A stretch of DNA of 61,825 nucleotides from Bacteroidota bacterium. GTDB taxonomy: Bacteria; Bacteroidota; Bacteroidia; Chitinophagales; Chitinophagaceae. Shown here one piece after another: positions 8,055-18,500 of this stretch. The first letter of the stretch is position 1. Every line of letters begins with the position of its first letter. The notes beneath the pieces were generated by a model that was not told where the DNA came from, made no database searches, and worked only from the letters and a program-made list of their open reading frames with translations. The stretch covers positions 1 through 61,825 of the forward strand of contig JABDFW010000009.1 of the NCBI GenBank assembly GCA_013286305.1, in the 5' to 3' direction. The position numbers and the translations under genes are program-made.

Positions 8055-8083
8055 GAAAAATGATGCCCTGAAAACCAGGGCAT
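8055..8083 (-). terminator. Terminator-like hairpin between coxA and ctaB
   Basis: ATGCCCTG (8063-8070) and CAGGGCAT (8076-8083) form a perfect 8-base stem with a 5-base loop; on the minus strand CATTTTTC follows. It probably attenuates transcription between subunit I and ctaB. Confidence 0.6.
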
Positions 8084-8120
8084 GTTATTATATAAAAAAG
8101 TTTTTCGTATTTATTTAATT

Positions 8121-9944
8121 TTAGTGATTTGCTTCATTTGGGTCAACAGGTGTTGTTTGCGGAATAAACTCCCTGCCATCTTTAGCATAATCATACGCCC
8201 AGCGGTGCACTTCCGGAATCTCACCCGGCCAGTTACCATGTCCCGGCCTTATCGGCGCTGTCCATTCAAGCGTATTAGAACCATACGGGTTTTGCGTGGT
8301 AACTTTTCTGCCTTTCCAGATAGAATAAAAGAAATTAAGCAAGAATAAAATCTGCACTGAAAACACGATCATCGCCACCGTACTTATAAATTGATTAAGC
8401 CCTCCAAATTGCTTAAAGCTTTCCCATGCGCTGTAACTGTAATAACGCCGCGGCATACCGGCAAGGCCTTCGTAGTGCATAGGCCAGAAAATAAGGTAAG
8501 CGCCCACCATAGTTATCCAGAAATGAATATAACCAAGTGTGTTATTCAGGTAACGGCCATACATTTTGGGGTACCAGTGATAGATGCCGGCAAACATGCC
8601 AAACATTGATGCAACCCCCATTACTATATGAAAGTGCGCTACTATAAACATGGTATCGTGCAGGTGTATATCAAGGGCAGAGTTACCAAGCCAAATGCCG
8701 GTTAACCCGCCTGAAATAAATAAACTTACAAAGCCAATTGCAAACATCATGGCGGGGGTAAAACGTATGTTACCGCGCCACAACGTAGTAAGCCAGTTAA
8801 ATACTTTTATGGCAGAAGGCACTGCTATTAACAAGGTAAGCAGCACAAATATTGACCCAAGGAAAGGATTTAACCCTGTTACAAACATATGGTGCGCCCA
8901 TACCAGGAATGCAAGAATAGCAATAGCGAACAGCGACCCCACCATTGCCATATACCCAAATATAGGCTTACGCGAGTTTACTGAAAGTATTTCCGATACC
9001 ATACCCATGGCCGGCAGCAGGATGATATACACTTCGGGGTGGCCGAGGAACCAGAACAAGTGCTGGAATAAAATAGCGTTGCCGCCTTCATTTGGCAATG
9101 CACCCACACCACTGATGTATATATCAGAAAGATAAAAACTGGTTCCAAAATTACGGTCGAAGATCAACAATATAAAGCCGGACAATAATACGGGGAATGA
9201 TAATACCCCCAAAACTGCGGTAAAGAACAGTGACCAAATGGTTAATGGCAACCTTGTCATACTCATCCCTTTTGTACGCAGGTTCAATATGGTTACTATA
9301 TAGTTAAGGCCGCCAAGTAACGATGATACCACAAACAAAGCCATTGCTATAAGCCAAAGATCCATACCTGTGCCAGAGCCGGGCGATGCATCCTTCAAAG
9401 CACTTAAAGGAGGATAAGCAGTCCATCCGCCGCTGAAAGGCCCTGTTTCAACAAAAATGGATGATAGCATTACCACGCTTGCTGAAAAAAAGAACCAATA
9501 GCTAAGCATATTTAAAAAAGGTGATGCCATATCGCGGGCGCCAACTTGTAAAGGAATAAGAAAGTTGGCAAAAGTACCACTAAGGCCGGCTGTTAATACA
9601 AAGAATACAAGTACGGTACCGTGCGTGGTTACCAATGCATAGTAAGCCTGCGCTGTTATTTGGCCATTCTGCACCCACCATTTTCCCAAAATATTTTCCA
9701 GGAAGGGGAAGTGAGAATCAGGATACCCCAACTGCAGGCGGAATAGTACCGACATTAAACCACCCAGAACAGCCCAAACCATACCCGTTATAAGAAATTG
9801 TTTAGCGATCATTTTATGATCCTGGCTAAACACGTATTTGGTAATAAATGTTTCGTGATGATGGTGCTCATGATGCTCGTCATGGTGCTCATCATGTGTA
9901 ATTGCCCCTTCAACATTTGTGTGCAAAACAGCTTCGTTACTCAT
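8121..9944 (-). CDS. Cytochrome c oxidase subunit I
   Basis: A 607-residue catalytic subunit holding the low-spin heme and the binuclear heme-CuB centre, where oxygen is reduced and protons are pumped. About 12-13 membrane helices are visible. Key motifs are YALVTTHGTVLVFFVL (heme ligand region), FWFLGHPEVYIILLPAMGMVSEI (CuB His and the cross-linked Tyr of type A oxidases), HHMFVTG (CuB His pair), and HLHDTMFIVAHFHIVMG (heme ligands). The N-terminus has a His/Glu-rich stretch (HDEHHDEHHEHHHHE) of unknown use. The ATG at 9944 is chosen over an upstream in-frame ATG at 10031, because the family homology starts after it. Confidence 0.97.
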   Translation of the reverse strand: MSNEAVLHTNVEGAITHDEHHDEHHEHHHHETFITKYVFSQDHKMIAKQFLITGMVWAVLGGLMSVLFRLQLGYPDSHFPFLENILGKWWVQNGQITAQAYYALVTTHGTVLVFFVLTAGLSGTFANFLIPLQVGARDMASPFLNMLSYWFFFSASVVMLSSIFVETGPFSGGWTAYPPLSALKDASPGSGTGMDLWLIAMALFVVSSLLGGLNYIVTILNLRTKGMSMTRLPLTIWSLFFTAVLGVLSFPVLLSGFILLIFDRNFGTSFYLSDIYISGVGALPNEGGNAILFQHLFWFLGHPEVYIILLPAMGMVSEILSVNSRKPIFGYMAMVGSLFAIAILAFLVWAHHMFVTGLNPFLGSIFVLLTLLIAVPSAIKVFNWLTTLWRGNIRFTPAMMFAIGFVSLFISGGLTGIWLGNSALDIHLHDTMFIVAHFHIVMGVASMFGMFAGIYHWYPKMYGRYLNNTLGYIHFWITMVGAYLIFWPMHYEGLAGMPRRYYSYSAWESFKQFGGLNQFISTVAMIVFSVQILFLLNFFYSIWKGRKVTTQNPYGSNTLEWTAPIRPGHGNWPGEIPEVHRWAYDYAKDGREFIPQTTPVDPNEANH

Positions 9945-10041
9945 ACTAAACTCTTTACTGGATACTCTATTTAAAAAAATCAATTTCTTGCAAAAGCCAC
10001 TATTGTGTGTAACTATATTCCGTGCGATCATTTAACAGCCA

Positions 10042-11136
10042 TCATTTTGCCTTACTACTAACCATTGCAACTTTTTTAGCACTGCTGTCTGCTGCCGCAA
10101 CTGCCGGCAATGGTTTCTTGGATGGGTCTTTATCAGGATAAGCACCGTAATAAGCCGGCGATTGCCCTGCCATCCAGGCATCAAATTCGAACTGCGAAAC
10201 CACTTTAATAACTCCCCGCATTGAATAATGCCCGTTTCCGCACATTTGGTCGCAACTTATTTCGTATTCAAAATTGGGGTTATTCAATTTTTCCTGCATT
10301 TCCCTGGTGGTAAATTTTGGTGTGAACCATAAAGTTGTTGGCGTTCCCGGAACGGCATCCTGCTTCATCCTGAACTCCGTCAAACCTACATCGTGCACTA
10401 CATCCCTTGAGTTAATTAACAATTTAACCGGTTTGTCTTTTATTACATACATGGTTGCATCTAAAACAATGTCGTCATGCGAATCAGGGTCGTCCTTTAT
10501 ATTCAGGTCTGCACTGTCTTTCCATTGCAACCCGAGGGAATTGCTGGCGTCAATAAGCTTATAATATTTTTTTCCGAACTTATTATCATTCCCGGCATAG
10601 CGAAAAGTCCATCCAAATTGATGCCCTGTAACTTCTACTTGCAAAGCGTTGGAAGGCGCTTCGCCCGTAAAAGAAAACCAGTTACGCAAACCAATAACAA
10701 CCAATACGGTAAGTGCAATTGCCGGAATTACTGTCCATATAACTTCCATCGTGTTATTATGCGGAAAGAAATAAGGCTTACGCTTATCAGTTTCCTGGTA
10801 CCTGTAGGCGAACCAGAATAATGCAACCTGTGTAATGATAAAAACAAAGCCTGTTATCACAAGGGTTAGCCTCATCATAGAGTCAACCCTTTCGCCCTGT
10901 ACACTTGCAGGATCGTGTGCCAGCAAGGTTTTGCCGTAAAAAAGCTCATTACACCAGTAAATCCCGATCAAACCCATGATGAGAAATGAGACCATAAAAA
11001 ATCCGTTCACTTTATTATTCTCTTTCCGGCTTTTTTCTTCGCCCTTCAATACGGCTACATATTCACTTGCTTTTGCAATCTGAAAAATGATCAGAAAAAC
11101 AAGAGCAATCACTGCGATAGTAAAGAAAGTTGACAT
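10042..11136 (-). CDS. Cytochrome c oxidase subunit II
   Basis: A 364-residue subunit that receives electrons at a CuA centre and passes them to subunit I. CuA ligands are visible: His248 (VVHDVG) and the cluster CDQMCGNGHYSM, with Cys295, Cys299, His303 and Met306. Membrane helices lie near residues 3-20, 45-65, 88-112 and 132-152, so there is an extra N-terminal helix compared with the textbook two-helix form; this is usual in Bacteroidota. There is no C-terminal heme c domain, so the enzyme is aa3 rather than caa3. That agrees with electron delivery from cytochrome domains of ActE/ActA within a supercomplex. The C-terminal tail is Ala/Lys-rich. Confidence 0.96.
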   Translation of the reverse strand: MSTFFTIAVIALVFLIIFQIAKASEYVAVLKGEEKSRKENNKVNGFFMVSFLIMGLIGIYWCNELFYGKTLLAHDPASVQGERVDSMMRLTLVITGFVFIITQVALFWFAYRYQETDKRKPYFFPHNNTMEVIWTVIPAIALTVLVVIGLRNWFSFTGEAPSNALQVEVTGHQFGWTFRYAGNDNKFGKKYYKLIDASNSLGLQWKDSADLNIKDDPDSHDDIVLDATMYVIKDKPVKLLINSRDVVHDVGLTEFRMKQDAVPGTPTTLWFTPKFTTREMQEKLNNPNFEYEISCDQMCGNGHYSMRGVIKVVSQFEFDAWMAGQSPAYYGAYPDKDPSKKPLPAVAAADSSAKKVAMVSSKAK

Positions 11137-11174
11137 TGTATTCTGTAGTTTTCTATTCGTTAATAAACAACTCT

Positions 11175-11253
11175 GTTTATAGGTGAAGGGCTTGACGTGT
11201 AAGGTTTTTCTAACCTCGTAACCTATGCCTTTTACCCTGCGCCTTATACCTTT
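11175..11253 (-). repeat. Degenerate AAGG(C/T)ATA repeat after the actF stop codon
   Basis: On the minus strand, directly after the actF stop, the text runs AAAAAGGTATAAGG, GGGTAAAAGGCATAGG, TTACGAGGTTAG and AACCTTACACG. It is a short-period degenerate array without an open frame, of the same kind as those after ctaB and actC. Confidence 0.5.
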
Positions 11254-12498
11254 TTACGTATGATGTATAACGCTTTCTTTTAGGAAAGGGTGATACTTTG
11301 GTATCAATGGTTTTTTTGCCAATGCTTTGCCAACAAAAAATATCATCGTTCCCACAAAAAATGCTGCCACGCCAAAGTCAAGCCAGCTTAGCGAAGCATC
11401 TTCTTTTCTTACGCTGCCCATAACCATTTGATAAAAATCTATCCAGTGCCCAAAAAGGATCAATACCGCCATAAAGGTAACCATAGTATAGTTTCTTTTG
11501 GTTGACCTTTTCATTAGAATTAAGATGGGGCAAACGAAATTGATGATCAAATTTAAGAAAAAGATGCCTTTATAAACGCCCTTAACACGATTTAAAAAAT
11601 AAACGGTTTCCTCAGAAATGTTTCCATACCAAATGAGCATATACTGCGAAAACCACAGGTATGTCCAAAAAATAGAGAACGCAAACATAAACTTACCCAA
11701 ATCGTGCAGGTGCTCCTCATTGGTATATTCCAAATATCCTTTGTTCTTTAAATAAATTACCCAAAGAGCAATTAAACTCATACCTGATACAAATGAACTT
11801 GCAAAAGTGTACCAGCTATACATAGTGCTGTACCAGTTTGCATCAATACTCATCAACCACAACCAGGGTACAGTTGATCCTACTGTTAAAGCAAACCACA
11901 CAATAAAAAGAGACGCTGTAACGGTATTCCTCCAAATAAAACTTTTACCAACTTCTTCGTTCTTTAAAGCCGCATCATCGGCTTCGTCGCTTAATTTACG
12001 CATTCTCCAACCCAGCAAACTCCATAAACCAATAGCAAGTACAGTCCATACAAAAAAGAAATAAGGATTTAAAAAGCCTAATTTTTTAAGCACTTCATGG
12101 TTGCCTTCATCCTTAAGGCCCTGTACATTAAGCCATGGGTAAATATTTGTGTGTGAACCCATGCCCCAAACTATATACATTAAAACTGCAAACGCAATTA
12201 AACCAAAAACAGGAACCATGGTTGAGATAGCTTCAGGTACACGGCGGAAAGAAGTTTGCCAGCCCCCCATAGCCAGTGTTGTGGCGCATACAAAAAACAT
12301 ACTGGCATTGCAGATAAGCATAAAGAAAATGCTGTTGTACATAAGCGTTGCCCAGAAGATGTCTTTTTGGTGCTGGTCGCTGCTGGTTCCCCAATGTATA
12401 AAACCTGCGATTATTGCTATAGCCCCTAAAGCCATTAATGCCAGTGACCAGGTTCGCATTTTTGCGGAAACTTCAAATTGCTCTTTTATAGCTACCAT
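11254..12498 (-). CDS. actF: Alternative complex III subunit ActF
   Basis: A 414-residue polytopic membrane protein with about ten helices, the last gene of the act cluster. In alternative complex III (ACIII), ActF is a smaller relative of the NrfD-like ActC and contributes to the membrane arm that may translocate protons. Landmarks are AMGGWQTSFRRVPEAISTMVP near residues 72-92, WLWLMSIDANWYSTMYSW near 209-226, and FSIFWTYLWFSQYMLIWYGNI near 273-293, all typical of Bacteroidota ActF. Complete ACIII oxidises menaquinol and reduces a cytochrome or the oxidase directly. The gene lies 118 bases before coxB. Confidence 0.92.
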   Translation of the reverse strand: MVAIKEQFEVSAKMRTWSLALMALGAIAIIAGFIHWGTSSDQHQKDIFWATLMYNSIFFMLICNASMFFVCATTLAMGGWQTSFRRVPEAISTMVPVFGLIAFAVLMYIVWGMGSHTNIYPWLNVQGLKDEGNHEVLKKLGFLNPYFFFVWTVLAIGLWSLLGWRMRKLSDEADDAALKNEEVGKSFIWRNTVTASLFIVWFALTVGSTVPWLWLMSIDANWYSTMYSWYTFASSFVSGMSLIALWVIYLKNKGYLEYTNEEHLHDLGKFMFAFSIFWTYLWFSQYMLIWYGNISEETVYFLNRVKGVYKGIFFLNLIINFVCPILILMKRSTKRNYTMVTFMAVLILFGHWIDFYQMVMGSVRKEDASLSWLDFGVAAFFVGTMIFFVGKALAKKPLIPKYHPFLKESVIHHT

Positions 12499-12533
12499 CT
12501 TAATCTCTTTTATCTCTGGTTAAATGTTTTATC

Positions 12534-13226
12534 TTATTTTTTTGCCGCGGTACTTTTTGCCGGTGCAGTACTTTTTACAGCAGTGCTGTCACTTTTTGCA
12601 GGTGCAGCACCCGTTTTTTTAGCCATTTGCTGTCCCTTAATATAATGAATAACCATCCAGCGCTGTTTGCGGCTTAACTGCGACGCATAACTACCCATCA
12701 GGTTTTTGCCATACGTAACCGAATAGAACATTTGGCCTTCAGGCATTACTGATACAATAGGGTCCCCCAAAAGGTCTTTTGGATGCGCCGGAAAAGGGCC
12801 ATTGCCACCATTGTATAAAGGGCCATTGCCATCCAATTTTGCGCCATGGCAAATACCGCAGTTAACTAAGTAAAGGCGGCTTGCCTCTAAGCTGTCTGTA
12901 GCGTTAAGCGGGGGCAAAGGGTTTTGCACCTGTTTAGAAGCTACATAATTTATACTGTCACCCGCTTTATCTTTTGCAATTAGAAAAGGCATTTCCTCAC
13001 CGCGGGCAATAGTACCCGCAACCGGCATGTTATTATAAAATATCTTATTAGTAGCATCGTTAGGATCGCTTGTAAAAAGAGTTGAATCTCTTTCAGCGTA
13101 CGTTTCAAAGGCACGGCTATATGCCATATCCGGCATATAAACAGCGCCCTGGTTACGCCGCACATTGTTACAGCTTACCAAAGCCACGCCTGCTGCAAGA
13201 AAAGTAATAACAAATAATTTTTTCAT
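12534..13226 (-). CDS. actE: ACIII subunit ActE, monoheme cytochrome c lipoprotein
   Basis: A 230-residue lipoprotein; the N-terminus MKKLFVITFLAAGVALVSC is a type II signal with Cys19 as the lipidated residue. One heme c is attached at CGICH (Cys123, Cys126, His127), with a later Met region (MPEGQMFYSVTYG) supplying the probable axial ligand. ActE is the monoheme subunit at the periplasmic side that is well placed to hand electrons to the oxidase. The C-terminus is a low-complexity Ala/Lys/Ser tail. The ATG at 13226 gives a clean signal peptide; an upstream in-frame ATG at 13256 would overlap actD. Confidence 0.93.
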   Translation of the reverse strand: MKKLFVITFLAAGVALVSCNNVRRNQGAVYMPDMAYSRAFETYAERDSTLFTSDPNDATNKIFYNNMPVAGTIARGEEMPFLIAKDKAGDSINYVASKQVQNPLPPLNATDSLEASRLYLVNCGICHGAKLDGNGPLYNGGNGPFPAHPKDLLGDPIVSVMPEGQMFYSVTYGKNLMGSYASQLSRKQRWMVIHYIKGQQMAKKTGAAPAKSDSTAVKSTAPAKSTAAKK

Positions 13227-13239
13227 CGTTCTATTCTGT

Positions 13240-13830
13240 TTATGCAACTTCAACATGTGAATCCTTTATCAATCGCTGGTCTTTATCATAAGTGCCAAGC
13301 CACCACTCTGTTTCAGCCTCCTGTACATTAACTTCAATAGCGCCGCTGCTGGTTACAAAAGCCTTCAGGTCTTCTACATTTGTTTTGGCGGTGCATTCTA
13401 TCACCATCACAAAAAGGTCGTCGCTCGACCTGGCGTTAAAATGATGTTTTTTTACAAACGGCGCCAACTGGCACAAGTAACAAAATGTAAGTACCATTCC
13501 AACAGCTGAGAACAACACCGTTAATTCAAATATAATAGGTATCCACGCCGGCAAAGCAAAAGCTGGCTTACCGCCAAAATTAAGCGGCCAGTCGTAGGCT
13601 AATATAAAACTAATACCGCCCAACGCGGTACAGGTACCGGTAATACCATAGATAAAACCCGCAGTATGAATGCTTGTTTCCCTTAAACCCAATGCATAGT
13701 CGAGCCCATGCACGGCAAAAGGTGTGTAAACCTCATGGATCTTATATCCCGACATCCTAACCTTTTTCACTGCCGGAAACAAAACAGCCTCATCATCAAA
13801 TGCAGCTACAACAAATTTCTTTTTTGCCAT
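13240..13830 (-). CDS. actD: ACIII subunit ActD (DUF3341)
   Basis: A 196-residue protein with a cytoplasmic alpha/beta domain (VVAAFDDEAVLFPAVKKVRMSGY) and two membrane helices (about 58-80 and 93-116). These are the hallmarks of ActD, annotated in databases as DUF3341. It contains the family words HGLDYALGLRETSIHTAG and ARSSDDLFVMVI. ActD packs against ActC in the ACIII membrane arm and has no cofactor. It lies 13 bases before actE and is part of the same transcript. Confidence 0.93.
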   Translation of the reverse strand: MAKKKFVVAAFDDEAVLFPAVKKVRMSGYKIHEVYTPFAVHGLDYALGLRETSIHTAGFIYGITGTCTALGGISFILAYDWPLNFGGKPAFALPAWIPIIFELTVLFSAVGMVLTFCYLCQLAPFVKKHHFNARSSDDLFVMVIECTAKTNVEDLKAFVTSSGAIEVNVQEAETEWWLGTYDKDQRLIKDSHVEVA

Positions 13831-13853
13831 AATACCTGTTTAATTCATTTATC

Positions 13854-13936
13854 CGATGGGCTTCTCCCATCGCTGTTTGATTACGCCTTTCCCGATGGGC
13901 TTCACCCATCGCTATTGGATCACGCCCTTTCAGGGC
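13854..13936. repeat. Three REP-like palindromes between actC and actD
   Basis: CGATGGG-CTTCT-CCCATCG (13854-13872) and CGATGGG-CTTCA-CCCATCG (13893-13911) are two nearly identical hairpins 39 bases apart. A third, GCCCT-TTC-AGGGC (13924-13936), follows. They lie inside the act operon, just after actC and before actD, so they would be transcribed as hairpins. They may stabilise or separate mRNA segments. Confidence 0.7.
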
Positions 13937-13964
13937 TTTTCCAATCGTTCTCTAATCCCTTTTC

Positions 13965-14051
13965 TTCCTGTCAACTCTCAACTGTCAACTTTCTTTTTCC
14001 CCTGTCATCTTTCTTCCTTAATGACTTACTGACCAATGACTAATGACTTTT
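13965..14051 (-). repeat. Degenerate AAGTCATT/GTTGACAG repeat after the actC stop codon
   Basis: On the minus strand, a few bases after the actC stop, AAAAGTCATTAGTCATTGG, TCAGTAAGTCATTAAGG and GTTGACAGTTGAGAGTTGACAG follow in series. The first words closely match the repeat after ctaB. No gene is present. Confidence 0.65.
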
Positions 14052-14054
14052 GCA

Positions 14055-15494
14055 TTAATGCGCATAGTCATGTGCAAATTCTTCAACCGGTTGTGCTTCC
14101 AAACCGCCAACTTTGGCTTTAAAGCCTTCATTGGTTGTTTTTAAAATGTATTTAATTTCGGCAATTGCTATCACCGGGAAATATTTTGAGAAAAGGAAGA
14201 AACAGGTAAAGAATAAGCCAAAAGTTCCCAAATAAAACCCTACTTCCCAAATAGTCGGATGATAATACACTGTCCAGGAAGAAGGGAGGTAATCGCGGTA
14301 GAGTGATGTTACAATAATAACAAAACGCTCAAACCACATACCTACATTTACAATTACACTCATAAAGAAGGTAACCATTAAATTCCTTCTCATTTTACGG
14401 AACCAGAATATTTGTGGGCTTAACACGTTGCACGACATCATAGCCCAGTAAGCCCATCCGTAAGGGCTGAAGAGGTTTGCGCGGCTATACCAGAAAGCGT
14501 ACCCTTCATATTTGTTTTGGCTATACCAGGCCATAAATAATTCGGTCAAATAAGCACAGCCTACTATTGAACCGGTTAATACTATAACCTTATTCATCGC
14601 TTCAATATGCCCCATGGTTATGTATTCTTCCAAACCATATACTTTGCGTATAACTACAAGCAAAGTCTGTGTCATTGCAAAGCCTGAGAAGATGGCCCCT
14701 GCCACAAAGTAAGGCGGGAAAATGGTTGTATGCCAGCCGGGGATAACCGAAGTGGCAAAGTCCATGGATACTATTGTGTGAACTGATAATACCAGCGGCG
14801 TAGCCAACCCTGCAAGTACCAGCGATAAAGACTCGTGCCTTTGCCAGTGTTTGGTTGACCCTATCCATCCAAATGATAATATACCATATAATTTTTTACG
14901 CAGCTTTGTTTTTGCCCTGTCACGAACGGTGCCAAAATCGGGAAGCAACCCACTATACCAGAACAATAACGAAACGGTAAAATAAGTTGATATTGCAAAT
15001 ACGTCCCACAATAAAGGTGAATTGAAGTTAGGCCATAGAGGGCCGCGTGTATTGGGATAAGGAAATATAAAAAATGCCATCCAAACACGCCCCATGTGAA
15101 ATATGGGAAATTGGCCTGCGCACATTACCGCGAAAATTGTCATCGCTTCTGCGGCACGGTTAACCCCTGTTCTCCAGCCCTGACGGAAAAGTAAAAGGAT
15201 GGCAGAGATAAGCGTACCGGCATGACCTATACCTACCCACCATACGAAGTTGGTTATATCCCAACCCCAGCCAACAGTTTTATTAACGTTCCACTGGCCT
15301 ATACCATACACTACCTCCCTATAAACACTATAAACGCCAAACATTAAAAAGGCCACCGAAATAAAAAAACATATGTACCAAAGTTTACTGGGTTTTACCT
15401 CAATAGGGCGCACAATGTCTTCAGTTACCTGGTGATAATCCTTTATGCCGTCAACCAGCGGTTCTCTTAACTGTGATTCGTACTTTAGATGCAT
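14055..15494 (-). CDS. actC: ACIII subunit ActC (NrfD/PsrC-like quinol-binding membrane subunit)
   Basis: A 479-residue membrane protein of the NrfD/PsrC family with about ten helices. It is the main quinol-binding subunit of ACIII, placed beneath the ActB iron-sulfur domain. Typical segments are VGIGHAGTLISAILLLFRQGWR near residues 91-112, HTIVSMDFATSVIPGWHTTIFPPYFVAGAIFSG near 239-271, and IVGCAYLTELFMAWYSQNKYEG near 313-334. The short polar N-terminus with EPLVDGIKDYHQVTEDI is also the family norm. It follows actB by 84 bases and precedes actD with a 224-base gap full of palindromes and repeats. Confidence 0.95.
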   Translation of the reverse strand: MHLKYESQLREPLVDGIKDYHQVTEDIVRPIEVKPSKLWYICFFISVAFLMFGVYSVYREVVYGIGQWNVNKTVGWGWDITNFVWWVGIGHAGTLISAILLLFRQGWRTGVNRAAEAMTIFAVMCAGQFPIFHMGRVWMAFFIFPYPNTRGPLWPNFNSPLLWDVFAISTYFTVSLLFWYSGLLPDFGTVRDRAKTKLRKKLYGILSFGWIGSTKHWQRHESLSLVLAGLATPLVLSVHTIVSMDFATSVIPGWHTTIFPPYFVAGAIFSGFAMTQTLLVVIRKVYGLEEYITMGHIEAMNKVIVLTGSIVGCAYLTELFMAWYSQNKYEGYAFWYSRANLFSPYGWAYWAMMSCNVLSPQIFWFRKMRRNLMVTFFMSVIVNVGMWFERFVIIVTSLYRDYLPSSWTVYYHPTIWEVGFYLGTFGLFFTCFFLFSKYFPVIAIAEIKYILKTTNEGFKAKVGGLEAQPVEEFAHDYAH

Positions 15495-15578
15495 TTGTTC
15501 TGATTTAGAATCAAGCCTTGCGGCGGGATTTTAAAAAACTTATTATTCACTAACTCTTTATCGCTGTTCACCATTATG

Positions 15579-18500
15579 CTATGCGCCTTTGCTTTCTTCC
15601 ATAGTAGCATCTTCTTCATCCCTGTTACGCACTTTTGCCAAATAGTTTACATTAGGCAACACATGCAGTTGTTCCAGTGAATGGAAAAGACGGTATGGGT
15701 TTGATTGGCGCATTTGCGATATAGCGCTGTTTTTATCATTTGCATTACCAAACACTATCGCATTGGTTGGGCAAGCCTGCTGGCAAGCCACTTTCAAATC
15801 CCACTCATTATTTTCACCTGATTTAAGCGGGCGGTTCTCTTTCTTGGCTTTAAGCTTGCCTTCCTGCAAACGTTGGGCGCAGAATGAACATTTTTCCATT
15901 ACACCACGCGAGCGTACTGTTACATCAGGGTTCAATACCATCCTTGTAAGATCATCATTCATCCCCAGGGTAACCTCGCTTATATGGCCCACCTGGTTGT
16001 GAGGGAAACTGTCAGCACCGGTATAATCAGCCCAGTTAAAACGGCGCACTTTAAACGGACAGTTATTCGCGCAATATTTTGTACCGATACAACGGTTATA
16101 GATCATTTGATTTGCCCCTTCTGAGCTGTGGTTGGTAGCGCTAACCGGGCAAACGTTTTCGCATGGCGCATTATCACAATGCTGGCACATCAACGGCTGA
16201 AATACAACCGTTGGGTTATCAATATCATCACCACTGTAATAACGGTCAATACGTATCCAGTGCATATCGTGAAAACGCGATACTTCCCTCTTGCCCACAA
16301 CAGGTATATTATTTTCCGCATTGCATGCAACTACACAGGCGCCGCAGCCCACACAAGTATTAAGGTCAACACTCATCCCCCAGTGTATTCCGGGCTTATC
16401 ATAATACCCATAAATGGTGCCCTGCTTTTCAAATTTCTCTAACCCGCCATAAGGCGCCAGTTCGTGTTCACGGTCTTTGAGTATATCGTCAGGGCTCTTT
16501 TTAAAATCGTTCAGCGTAAGCTCTTTCATCACCTCAACACGCTTCCCCTGCGGGGTATCGTATGAGGAGTGTGTTTGTTCCTGTGCTATAACATATTTGG
16601 GATCATCAGAAAGCGAAACATCAACATTCTCGCAAAAAAATTGAACACCATTGCCGTTTAAAGAAGCAAAGGGGAAAACATTTTTGCCCACTGCATCGCC
16701 CTCGTCTGTTTGCGCTGCTAAACCAATTTCTTTATTTCTTCCGTAACCTACCGCAATACCAATGGTATTTATCTGTGTGCCCGGTATAATAAGCGCCGGT
16801 AATGTAACCGACTGGCCATTAAACTTAACAGTTACCTGCCTTTTAGGAGGGTTAACTTCGTAATCATCAGCCTGCCCGTTATTGGTAACATCAACCCCTA
16901 TTAATGATTTAGCCATTGTGGGCGAGATTACCACGTAGTTGTCCCAGGTGGCCTTTGATAAGGGATCAGGCATTTCCTGCAGCCATGGGTTTATTGCACC
17001 CTGGCCGGCGCCGATAGCCACTTTTTGATATAAAACAAGTTCAGTAGTACCGCCTTTTTTGCTGCCGTTGATTGCCGAAACCGCTGCAGGTACACCGCCG
17101 CCGTTAAAAGTTGCCCCAGCAGTGGCAGGTTCAGTTGCAGGGTTTATTACACCATCCTGTAAAGCCTTATCCCAACCTGTTTCACCACCAAGTTTTGCAA
17201 ACCAGTAAGTTTTAAGAAAGGAGAGATAATCTGTAGCAGCACCACTCCATTTTAATAGGCTGGATTGCCACTGGCGGGTTTTAAATAAAGGGTTAATAGT
17301 GGGCTGCATTAAAGAAATATAGCCACTTTTAGGCTCAGCATCACCCCAGCTCTCTAAATAATGATTATCAGGAACTACATATTTGCAAAGCTTTGCAGTT
17401 TCGTCAATCCTGGGGCTGAAAGAAACAGTTAGTTTCACTTTACTTAAACCGCTCGCCACTTTAGCCGCATCAAACCAGGTATAAGCAGGGTTAGCGCCAT
17501 GTATCAACACCGCGCCAACAGCACCGGCATTCATGTCCTGCACTAATTTGGCAAAATCAGCATCAACACCCTGTTTATAATTACTTGTAACAGACCAGTC
17601 TATTGTTTTACCGCCCGCCTGCAATGCATCATTTATAGCATTTACAACAACCTGCACATTTACATCGTTACTGCCGCATACTACTAATGCAGCGCCTTTG
17701 TTAGCAGCCAATTCTTTTGCAGCTTTTTCAATACCTGCTTTTAGTTTGGGATCTGAAATACCGGTTGCTCCCTGGCCATTAACGGCATTCATTAAAGCAA
17801 CAGCAACAGCCCCGGTTTCTGAAGGGCGGTGTAAATATCTTTCATCGGCATTAGAACCTGTTAAGCTGGCAACAGTTTCAAAATGAAAGTGCCTGCTCAT
17901 TGTTGGGTTCTTCTCGTCTATCTTTTTATTCTTTGAATATTGCCTTGCAAATTCAACCGGGCTTAACCACGTGCCCAGGAAATCAGCGCCAATCCCTACA
18001 ACTACTTTTGCATTGTCAAAGCGATAAGAAGGGATGGCTCTTTTACCATAACTGGCCTCATTTGCCAGTATCATGCCTGTATGAGAAACCGCATCGTATT
18101 GTACGTGGCGGCTGCCGGGGTATTTTGCTAAAAATTGGCTGATAGCCTGTAAGGTAGTGGGAGAATTAATGGTTGAAGTAAGAATAACTACGGGTGCACC
18201 ACCTATGCCTGCAAGTTCGGCAGCGATAGATTTATCGGCAGCCTCGAGTGTTAATTCTTTACCACCCATTGTTGGGAAACGCAACCTGGCTGAATCGTAC
18301 AAATCAAGCACAGAAGCCTGTACTCTTGCTGAAGTACCACCCCCCGTTATGGGTGAAAGTTCATTGCCTTCAATTTTAATAGGGCGGCCATCGCGCACTT
18401 TAGCGAGAACACTCACCACATCGCCATCCTGCACGTAAGTGGTAGCATAATAATCTGCTACCCCTGGAACAATATCTTCGGGTTTATTGGCAAATGGTAT

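Noticed and set aside
8650..9135. 161-codon plus-strand frame within coxA
   Set aside because: It is antisense to the most conserved part of subunit I and has no family features.
16128..16442. Plus-strand frames inside actB with His/Cys-rich translations
   Set aside because: These are antisense to the ferredoxin-like cysteine clusters of ActB, which explains their composition.
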